Of a DNA stretch of 40,623 nt, positions 35,041-40,623 are shown in pieces. Made by a program: the position numbers and the translations under genes. The DNA lies in contig CAMDEA010000068.1 of NCBI GenBank assembly GCA_945893045.1, positions 1 to 40,623 of the forward strand, in the 5' to 3' direction. Below the pieces are notes generated by a model that ran no database searches, was not told where the DNA came from, and saw only the letters and a program-made list of their open reading frames with translations. How positions within the stretch are numbered: the stretch's first letter is position 1; each line of letters begins with the position of its first letter. This DNA is from Planctomyces sp. SH-PL62 (GTDB lineage Bacteria > Planctomycetota > Planctomycetia > Planctomycetales > Planctomycetaceae).

Positions 35041-35136
35041 TGTTTCGCGCGTGACCGTGCGAGTTCGAGGCGTGTTGTAATCCTTGAAACAGGCCAACAG
35101 AATGCCGCCGATTTTCGTCATCACGCCGAGGCCACC

Positions 35137-36522
35137 ATGCACCACGCTTACGTCGAACGAGTTGTCGATCTGTTGAACCCCGCCGGCAACGTGCTGCTGA
35201 ATCTGTCGGTCGCCGATGCGACCGAACGGGTTGAGTCGGGAGATCCGTCTCGCATCCGCGAAATCGACGGGCAATTCGCGTTATGGGCGAAGCGCGGCAA
35301 CCTTGTCCGCATGGCGCGGTCCATTGGCCGGCCGATGCGGTACTTTCTGGCAAAACGGTCCGAGGGGCCATGCCTCATCATCGCCGAACGCATCGACGAG
35401 ATCGCTGAGTGGCTGCGAGCGGAAGGCTACGGCGATCAGTTTCATCCGTCGTACACCCGCATGGTTCCGGCACATCATCTGACCGAGATCGCGTTACTCG
35501 GCTGCCCCGATCCGAGTCCGACGCTGACGCGTTTCTTTGCCCCACAACGGAATCGGCTCTTGACCAACCTCGATGAGATCGGCGCGGCGTATATCGGCAC
35601 GCTGGCCGCTGAATGCGACAAGTGGCTGAACCAGATCGACCGCCGCGAACCGATTGGCGTGCTGTTCTCTGGCGGCATCGACAGCGGAGCGTTGTTTCTT
35701 GTGCTGCATCATCTGCTGCTGCGACGTGGTGAATCACCGGCGCGGTTGAAGGCATTCACGTTGCAAGTCAGTAGTTCGGACGCCTACGTCCGAACAATCG
35801 CTGCTGACCGACCGGACGTAGGCGTCCGGTCTACGAATTCCGACGTCGCTCAGGCCACTCGCTTCCTGGATGATCTCGATCTCGGCCTGTTCCTGGAGGT
35901 CATCGACGTGCCCAGCGACGAACTCAACGTTGCCGAGACGATCCGTGTCATCGAAGATTACAAGCCGCTCGACGTGCAATCGGCGACGATGGCTCTCGCG
36001 CTCTGCAAAACCATTCGGCAGCGATATCCCGATTGGAAGTATCTCACCGACGGAGACGGCGGCGACGAAAACCTCAAGGACTATCCGATCGAAGACAATC
36101 CCGAACTGACGATTCGCAGCGTCCTCAACAACACCATGCTGTATCAGGAAGGCTGGGGCGTGGAAGCGATCAAGCACTCGCTGACGTACTCCGGCGGACA
36201 AAGCCGAGGCCACATCCGCACGGCGGCTCCGGCTCGCGCGTGCGGCTTCGTCGGCTTCAGCCCCTACGCGCTGCCGAATGTCATTGATGTCGCCGAAGGG
36301 ATCCCATTCATCGAACTGACCGACTGGGATCATTCGCGGCTGTATGCGCTCAAGGGAGAGATTGTCCGCCGCGGCGTCGAGGCGATCACCGGCCTGACGA
36401 TGCCGATCTTTGAGAAACGCCGCTTCCAACGCGGGGTCGTCGATGAGGATCACTTCGAGCAACTCTTTGCGCACTCGGAAGCCGATTATCGCCGAATGCT
36501 GACAGCGGCGTTTTCAAAGTAG
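35137..36522 (+). CDS. Asparagine-synthase-like protein lacking the glutaminase cysteine, with in-frame palindrome
   Basis: The frame is open from 34984 through the nested repeat, but the ATG at 35137 has GAGG just upstream and gives 461 residues. The N-terminal 165 residues resemble a degenerate class II glutaminase fold (IDGQFALWAKRGNLVRMARS), but the Met is followed by His, not by the nucleophilic Cys. The synthase domain has the PP-loop FSGGIDSGALF (177-187) and the GDGGDENL segment, as in Asn synthetases, so adenylation chemistry with ammonia or another amine is expected. Residues 212-233 (SSDAYVRTIAAD then RPDVGVRSTNS) come from the palindrome at 35771-35834, in the loop after the strand LKAFTLQV. 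The stop codon lies in the next palindrome, at 36519. Confidence 0.8.
   Translation: MHHAYVERVVDLLNPAGNVLLNLSVADATERVESGDPSRIREIDGQFALWAKRGNLVRMARSIGRPMRYFLAKRSEGPCLIIAERIDEIAEWLRAEGYGDQFHPSYTRMVPAHHLTEIALLGCPDPSPTLTRFFAPQRNRLLTNLDEIGAAYIGTLAAECDKWLNQIDRREPIGVLFSGGIDSGALFLVLHHLLLRRGESPARLKAFTLQVSSSDAYVRTIAADRPDVGVRSTNSDVAQATRFLDDLDLGLFLEVIDVPSDELNVAETIRVIEDYKPLDVQSATMALALCKTIRQRYPDWKYLTDGDGGDENLKDYPIEDNPELTIRSVLNNTMLYQEGWGVEAIKHSLTYSGGQSRGHIRTAAPARACGFVGFSPYALPNVIDVAEGIPFIELTDWDHSRLYALKGEIVRRGVEAITGLTMPIFEKRRFQRGVVDEDHFEQLFAHSEADYRRMLTAAFSK
35771..35834. repeat. REP doublet inside the asparagine-synthase-like coding sequence (GTAGTTCGGACG family, copy 2)
   Basis: It begins GTAGTTCGGACGCCTACGTC and ends GACGTAGGCGTCCGGTCTAC followed by GAATTC, as in copy 1 at 26246-26295, but it is 64 bases rather than 50 because of a longer spacer. 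The left half folds as TTCGGACG-CCTA-CGTCCGAA, perfect. The right arm is translated in the same frame as in copy 1 (RPDVGVRSTNS); the left arm is in another frame because the spacers differ by 14 bases. Confidence 0.95.
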
Positions 36523-36573
36523 ACGAGTCACTCCGTGACTCGAATGTTTCCGGTCACGGAGTGACCGGTCTAC
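36519..36573. repeat. REP doublet, GTAGACGAGTCAC family
   Basis: It begins GTAGACGAGTCACTCCGTGA and ends CACGGAGTGACCGGTCTAC. Left hairpin: CGAGTCAC-TCC-GTGACTCG. Inverted right hairpin: CCGGTCAC-TCC-GTGACCGG, with compensated differences. The TAG at 36520-36522 is the stop codon of the asparagine-synthase-like gene. It shares only the GTAG/CTAC ends and the CCGGTCTAC terminus with the 35771 element. Confidence 0.93.
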
Positions 36574-36603
36574 TTTGGGCTGTTTGTGGTCAAATGGGCG
36601 ACT

Positions 36604-36632
36604 TTGAATTCGCAATCGCCGCCCGATATCGT
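36604..36632 (+). promoter_or_regulatory. Possible sigma-70-type promoter for the binding-protein gene
   Basis: TTGAAT (36604-36609) and TATCGT (36627-36632) are 17 bases apart, each matching four of six consensus positions. They lie 38 bases upstream of the start codon at 36670 and downstream of the palindrome. The match is modest and could be chance. Confidence 0.25.
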
Positions 36633-36669
36633 GCGACCCTTTCCCGTTTCTCGACTCAGGAGTTCGGCC

Positions 36670-37806
36670 ATGAGTTTCAATCATCTCGCCGTCATGCGGT
36701 TGTCTGTCGGTCTGATTCTGTTGGGAGCATTGATTGGCTGCGGAGGCGATTCGTCGGCTCCATCGGGAAGCGGTGCTCCGAAGCCGCAACTGGGTGAGGC
36801 GTCTCCGAGTCTCGACCTGAAGCGGATCATTGTGCTCACGAACGGCAATGCTCCGTTCTGGGATGCGGCGGCGGCGGGCGCGAAGGACGCGGAGAAGGAA
36901 CTGAATTGCGCAGCCGACGGCTTCCAAGTCGTGGTCGATCGCAACGACTTCAAGGCGGAAGGTCAGATCGAGAAGCTGCGGCAGTACGCCAGCGCGACCG
37001 ACGTGGTCGCAGTGGCGATCTCGGTGACGGATGCTCTGAACGAAGCGATCCCCGAAGAACTGCGGAAGCTGCAGAAGGCCGGGATCAAAGTGATCACGAT
37101 CGATTCCGACGTGAATCGCGAAACCGCTCGCGACAGCCGCTTCGCCTATCTCGGAACGGATAACATTGTCGGTGGCCGAGAACTCGGCGTCGCTGCGAAG
37201 GGCTTGCTGCCGAATGGTGGGAAGTACGCGACCTTCGTCGGACTGAAGAACGCGGCGAATGCTCAGGAACGGATCAGTGGCCTCGCTCAAGGGGCCGGCG
37301 ACAAGTTCGTCCAAGCGGAGAACCTGGGTGACGGCGGCGACGAAGCGGTCGCTCGCACGAATGTGAAAGACGCACTGAGCCGTCACGACGACATGGCGTT
37401 GCTGGCTGGCATCTGGTCGTACAACACGCCAGCGATCATCGACATCGTCAAGCAGGCGAATGCGCGCGAGAAACTGAAGCTCATTGGCTTTGACGCCGAT
37501 CCTCCGGCGATCCTGGGGATGGGCGAAGGGATGCTCGATGCGATGGTCGTGCAGAACCCGTATCAGATGGGCTATCAGGGAGTCCGTCTCTTGCGGGCAA
37601 TGGTCAAGAACGACGAAGCGACGGTGAAGGAGATGCTCCCCAATCGCGATGCGAAGGATGGCGACATCCTGGACACGGGGCTGAAGGTCATCGTTCCCAA
37701 CGAAGGCTCGCCGCTGAAGCGTGACCAGTTTGGTTCGAAGACGGAGTTCCTCAAGCTCGACGAATTCAAGCTGTGGCTTGAGAAGTACAAGCTCACCGGA
37801 TCGTAG
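36670..37806 (+). CDS. Sugar-type ABC transporter substrate-binding lipoprotein
   Basis: The ATG at 36670 has AGGAG eight bases upstream and is preferred to the longer frame. The protein has 378 residues. The signal ends in a lipobox (SVGLILLGALIGCGGD, LIGC), so it should be lipid-anchored. The mature part follows the RbsB-like periplasmic-binding fold: IIVLTNGNAPFWDAAAAGAK, DVVAVAISVTDALNEAI, GIKVITIDSDV, GGKYATFVGL, LIGFDADPPAI and VVQNPYQMGYQG. It should deliver a monosaccharide or related solute to the permease encoded 14 bases downstream. The ligand cannot be predicted. Confidence 0.9.
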   Translation: MSFNHLAVMRLSVGLILLGALIGCGGDSSAPSGSGAPKPQLGEASPSLDLKRIIVLTNGNAPFWDAAAAGAKDAEKELNCAADGFQVVVDRNDFKAEGQIEKLRQYASATDVVAVAISVTDALNEAIPEELRKLQKAGIKVITIDSDVNRETARDSRFAYLGTDNIVGGRELGVAAKGLLPNGGKYATFVGLKNAANAQERISGLAQGAGDKFVQAENLGDGGDEAVARTNVKDALSRHDDMALLAGIWSYNTPAIIDIVKQANAREKLKLIGFDADPPAILGMGEGMLDAMVVQNPYQMGYQGVRLLRAMVKNDEATVKEMLPNRDAKDGDILDTGLKVIVPNEGSPLKRDQFGSKTEFLKLDEFKLWLEKYKLTGS

Positions 37807-37820
37807 AGCTGGTTGGAAAC

Positions 37821-39062
37821 ATGGCAGAACACACCGAGGCCCCGCCTCTTGTTCGATACCTGCGGCAGCACCGCACCGAGTTCTCGTTGATTGTCGCGAT
37901 CGTGGTGGTCATCTTGCTGGCCACTTGGATCGACCCCAAGCACACCTATTTTCGTGCTCCGAGCGACAACGCGCAGTCCATTTTGCTGTACAGCGCGCAG
38001 TTGGGGATTCTGGCTCTGGGAGCCGCCGTGGTCATTATCTCTGGCGGGATTGATCTGTCGGCCGGCTCGATGATCGCGTTTAGCGGAACGGTGTTCGCCT
38101 CGGTGGCGTATGCGTTGGCACCGGTCGATGCGCGCGGGACTCCGATCATGACCGACCTGCCGCGCTGGATTTTGGCGGCGTCCTTCGCGGGGACGATGGG
38201 AGCAGCCTTCATGGTCGGCAGCCTACATGCCTGGCTGATCACGGTCGTGCGTTTGCCACCATTTGTGGCGACGCTGGCCTCGCTGGTCGGATTGCGAAGT
38301 CTCTCGCGCGTGGTGATGCAGGACGTCACTCAGACAGTGACCGGCACGCGGAACACTCAGATTTACATTTCGGACAAATTCTTCCGCGGAATGGGAACTT
38401 CGTGGGAAGCGCCGCTGGTGATCTTCTTGATCGTGGCCGGTACGACGTGGCTGGTTCTGAGCAAGACCGTGACGGGCCGGCATCTCTACGCGATGGGGGG
38501 CAATGAAGCGGCCGCTCGGCTGAGCGGCATCCGCACCGAACGCTTGAAGTGGCTGGCGTACTGTTACAGCTCGATGACGGCCGCGCTGATGGGAGTGCTT
38601 TTCACAAGCTTCGTCGGTGTGGCGAATCCGGCCTCGGCGGGGATCGGCTATGAACTCAACGCGATCGCGGCCAGCGTGGTCGGCGGATGCAGCCTCGCTG
38701 GCGGCATCGGCACGATTCCGGGCATCGCACTGGGCGCGTTGTTTCTGCGGGTCGTGATCGACTCGGTCGCCAAGACCGTGAAGACTCAGCCCGATGAGTT
38801 TCAAGGATTGATCGTCGGAGTGCTGGTCGTGCTCGCCGTGACGCTCAACGAATTCCGAGGCAAGGCGGGAGCCGCTCGACGCTTCCTGCCCGGCGGATTG
38901 GGGATCGTGACGTGGCTGAATCTGACGCTGTTAAGCGGCATCCTCTCGGCGGTCATTGTCTCATCACACAAGTTGATCACGGGAATCGTGACGGCGACCG
39001 TTGTGGGAATCTTGTTGAGTGGGCTCGCCATTTGGGAGCGGCGTGGCTCGACGACTAGATGA
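37821..39062 (+). CDS. Sugar-type ABC transporter permease (RbsC family)
   Basis: The protein has 413 residues. An N-terminal polar part is followed by about eight to ten hydrophobic segments. The BPD_transp_2 family is marked by GAAVVIISGGIDLSAGSMIA near residues 73-92, by GNEAAARLSGI and by ASVVGGCSLAGGIGTIPG. The permease pairs with the upstream binding lipoprotein. No ATP-binding subunit (RbsA-like) is in the window: the next gene is a MoxR ATPase. The ATPase must be encoded elsewhere or shared. The C-terminus has two additional hydrophobic segments compared with a short RbsC. Confidence 0.9.
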   Translation: MAEHTEAPPLVRYLRQHRTEFSLIVAIVVVILLATWIDPKHTYFRAPSDNAQSILLYSAQLGILALGAAVVIISGGIDLSAGSMIAFSGTVFASVAYALAPVDARGTPIMTDLPRWILAASFAGTMGAAFMVGSLHAWLITVVRLPPFVATLASLVGLRSLSRVVMQDVTQTVTGTRNTQIYISDKFFRGMGTSWEAPLVIFLIVAGTTWLVLSKTVTGRHLYAMGGNEAAARLSGIRTERLKWLAYCYSSMTAALMGVLFTSFVGVANPASAGIGYELNAIAASVVGGCSLAGGIGTIPGIALGALFLRVVIDSVAKTVKTQPDEFQGLIVGVLVVLAVTLNEFRGKAGAARRFLPGGLGIVTWLNLTLLSGILSAVIVSSHKLITGIVTATVVGILLSGLAIWERRGSTTR

Positions 39063-39148
39063 GGTCTGACCAACAGAGATGAAGCCGACGAGCACATCCT
39101 CTATCTTTCCTCCCGCACCGCTTATTCCTCAACCTGTCGGGAGTCCCT

Positions 39149-40090
39149 GTGTCGCAACAACATTTCGCGTGGATCAAAGCCCTCGAAGCGAACGTCGCCA
39201 AGGCGCTGCTGGGCAAGCCGGAGCCGGTGCATCTCGCCATTGTCGCCCTCTTGGCGGAAGGGCACATTCTGATTGAGGATGCTCCAGGAGTCGGCAAGAC
39301 GTCGCTCGCCAAGGCGTTGGCCAAGAGTCTCAATTGCGGATTCAAGCGGCTGCAATGCACACCCGACATGTTGCCCAGCGATATTCTCGGGAGCAGCGTG
39401 TACCTGCCGAATCGCGGTGAGTTTGAGTTCCGGCACGGGCCGATCTTTTCGCACATCTTGCTGATCGACGAGATCAACCGCACGACGCCGCGCACGCAGT
39501 CGGCGTTGCTGGAAGCGATGAATGAACTGCAAGTCTCGATCGAAGGGCAAACCTACGCGCTCAAACGGCCGTTCTTCGTGCTGGCGACGCAGAACCCGTT
39601 CGAGTTCGAGGGGACGTTCGCGCTGCCGGAAAACCAGCTCGATCGGTTCATGCTCTGCATCGACATCGGCTACCCGGATCTCGCCGTCGAAAAGGAAATC
39701 CTCACCAGCCACCGCGGCGGCGAGCCGGTCGATGCGTTGCAGCCGGTCATGACGCTCGAACAACTCGCGGAGTTGCAGCAAGCAGTCCGCGACGTGCGCG
39801 TCGATGATTCGATCAACGAGTACCTGCTGCGGATCGTCCATGCGACGCGGACGCACCCGGAACTGTCGCTGGGCATCAGCACGCGCGGGGCGTTGACGCT
39901 GTACCGAGCCGCTCAATGCTACGCCCTCCTGGAGCAGCGAGCGTTCGTTGTCCCTGACGATATCAAGCGTCTGGCCGTCCCGGTTTTGGCTCATCGAGCC
40001 ATCAGCAAGGGCCTGATCCGCGAGGGACAACGCGATCGCGTGAAGTCCGTCATCAGGCAAATCCTGGAAAAGACGCCTGTTCCCAAATGA
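39149..40090 (+). CDS. MoxR-family AAA+ ATPase
   Basis: The protein has 313 residues, starting at the GTG 39149 with GGGAG about five bases upstream. Walker A is EDAPGVGKTS (43-52), Walker B is ILLIDEINRT (103-112), sensor-1 is FVLATQNP, and the family segment EGTFALPENQLDRFM follows. The C-terminal lid domain has STRGALTLYRAAQ. MoxR proteins act as chaperones that assemble or activate VWA-domain partners. Those are usually adjacent (DUF58, VWA proteins); here the next gene is a putative lipoprotein and the window ends there. The BatA/VWA gene at 8560 is a distant candidate partner. Confidence 0.93.
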   Translation: MSQQHFAWIKALEANVAKALLGKPEPVHLAIVALLAEGHILIEDAPGVGKTSLAKALAKSLNCGFKRLQCTPDMLPSDILGSSVYLPNRGEFEFRHGPIFSHILLIDEINRTTPRTQSALLEAMNELQVSIEGQTYALKRPFFVLATQNPFEFEGTFALPENQLDRFMLCIDIGYPDLAVEKEILTSHRGGEPVDALQPVMTLEQLAELQQAVRDVRVDDSINEYLLRIVHATRTHPELSLGISTRGALTLYRAAQCYALLEQRAFVVPDDIKRLAVPVLAHRAISKGLIREGQRDRVKSVIRQILEKTPVPK

Positions 40091-40124
40091 CCGGTTTGAG
40101 GTACATCAAGGCTGAGGAAAAACT

Positions 40125-40270
40125 CGAAATCCGAAACTCGAAATCCGAATGCCGACCGCAAGACCCGAAGGAACGGGGGATCGACTATGAGCGACTCTAA
40201 CCGTCGTCACCGATCATCACGCACACGAGACCGAGCACTTCGGATTTCGGATTTCGGATTTCGGATTTCG
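40125..40270. repeat. Inverted arrays of the heptamer CGAAATC/GATTTCG, one array within a gene
   Basis: The left array at 40125-40152 reads CGAAATC CGAAACT CGAAATC CGAATGC. The right array at 40243-40270 has four perfect units of GATTTCG. The right array lies inside the start of the putative lipoprotein gene and is translated as LRISDFGFRIS. A stop-free heptamer array gives the same repeating seven residues in all three frames. Confidence 0.88.
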
Positions 40271-40623
40271 GCGGCAACCGTGTTCGCCGGCTGCCTGCTG
40301 GTACTGTCCGCCGCCGGTTGCATCGACGCTGATCAAGGGGCCGTAGTCGTCAAACCGCAGAAGCCGAAGAGCGGCTCGGTCGCGTCTGAATCCTCATCGA
40401 CTCGCAAGCCGTCTCGCCGTGCGAGCGGCGCTCGTGACTCGGAACTCGATCAAGAACTCGCTCAGGTCGATGAACTGATCCGACAGGCTGGCGGCAGTGA
40501 GGCGGATAAGCTCGGGAATGACCTCGACGACGAGATTCCCAGCAGGTCGCCGATTCGCACCGCGTTCGCCGAAGAGCCGGCGGCGAAGAAGACGACTCAC
40601 AAGACGGGCAAGGCCAACCGGCT
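40187..40623 (+). CDS. Putative lipoprotein, N-terminal part (runs off the window)
   Basis: The ATG at 40187 has GGGGGA about six bases upstream, and the frame stays open to the end of the window (145 codons). An unusually long, arginine-rich n-region (NRRHRSSRTRDRA) is followed by LRISDFGFRIS, encoded by a heptamer repeat, then a hydrophobic stretch ending in a lipobox-like cysteine (TVFAGCLLVLSAAGC). The mature part is low in complexity and charged (Lys, Ser, Glu, Asp), with no recognised domain. A GTG inside the hydrophobic stretch is a possible later start but would give a poor signal. It follows the MoxR gene. No function is proposed. Confidence 0.6.
   Translation, partial: MSDSNRRHRSSRTRDRALRISDFGFRISAATVFAGCLLVLSAAGCIDADQGAVVVKPQKPKSGSVASESSSTRKPSRRASGARDSELDQELAQVDELIRQAGGSEADKLGNDLDDEIPSRSPIRTAFAEEPAAKKTTHKTGKANR

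Noticed and set aside
34984..35136. N-terminal extension of the asparagine-synthase-like protein through the nested repeat
   Set aside because: The extension would be encoded by the palindrome arms and has no family similarity, while the ATG at 35137 has a ribosome-binding site.

Overview
The window reads as a piece of a planctomycete (Planctomycetota) chromosome. The evidence is a paralogue-type operon of a DUF1549/DUF1553 protein with a CxxCH motif, a DUF1501 protein and a Tat-like TIM-barrel isomerase, together with a very large FG-GAP/ASPIC-type protein, a BatA/VWA membrane protein, a planctomycete-style Tad pilin and high-GC coding sequence. The family or genus cannot be fixed from this sequence. 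No tRNA, rRNA, CRISPR array, prophage or recognisable transposase gene is visible.

Layout. 1-165: tail of an unrecognised gene. 293-1882 (-): HTTM-type membrane protein. 2118-8394 (+): a PcRGLX/YetA-like polysaccharide lyase candidate, two split thiamine-pyrophosphate enzyme subunits and a Gfo/Idh/MocA oxidoreductase, probably a carbohydrate-linked group. 8560-13086 (-): BatA/VWA protein and a secreted beta-helix protein. 13205-13429 (+): small S4 RNA-binding protein. 13466-19568 (-): a reduced Tad/Flp pilus locus, transcribed in the order pilin, prepilin peptidase, CpaB, CpaF ATPase, TadB, TadC, with an intrinsic terminator directly behind the pilin gene. 20085-22265 (-): RecG. 22555-23841 (+): secreted amidohydrolase. 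23878-28641 (+): the PSD1/DUF1501/TIM-barrel operon with overlapping start and stop codons. 28649-30154 (-): TrpE. 30412-30909 (+): McsA-like protein. 31075-34869 (-): 1264-residue FG-GAP/ASPIC protein. 35137-36522 (+): asparagine-synthase-like protein without the glutaminase cysteine. 36670-39062 (+): sugar-type ABC binding lipoprotein and permease with no ATPase gene. 39149-40090 (+): MoxR ATPase. 40187-end (+): start of a putative lipoprotein.

The most striking property is the density of short palindromic elements. Many have the architecture of REP doublets (REPINs): a GTAG tetranucleotide followed by a hairpin, then an inverted second copy ending in CTAC. Several sequence families share this architecture although their stems differ. 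Most lie between genes, but three lie inside open reading frames and are translated as in-frame inserts: in the PSD1 protein (25249-25299), at the N-terminus of the DUF1501 protein (26246-26295) and inside the asparagine-synthase-like protein (35771-35834). The last two are copies of the same element in unrelated genes and give the same peptide, RPDVGVRSTNS. At two other places (8391 and 36519) the TAG of the leading GTAG is the stop codon of the upstream gene. Thus the reading frame in which the element's edge is entered decides whether it ends the protein or is absorbed by it. A heptamer repeat is likewise translated inside the start of the last gene, and two low-complexity stretches are translated in the FG-GAP gene. 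This protein-embedded REP behaviour, comparable in kind to the palindromic elements found in Rickettsia genes, is my main candidate for something undescribed. No RAYT transposase that could mobilise the elements is present in the window.
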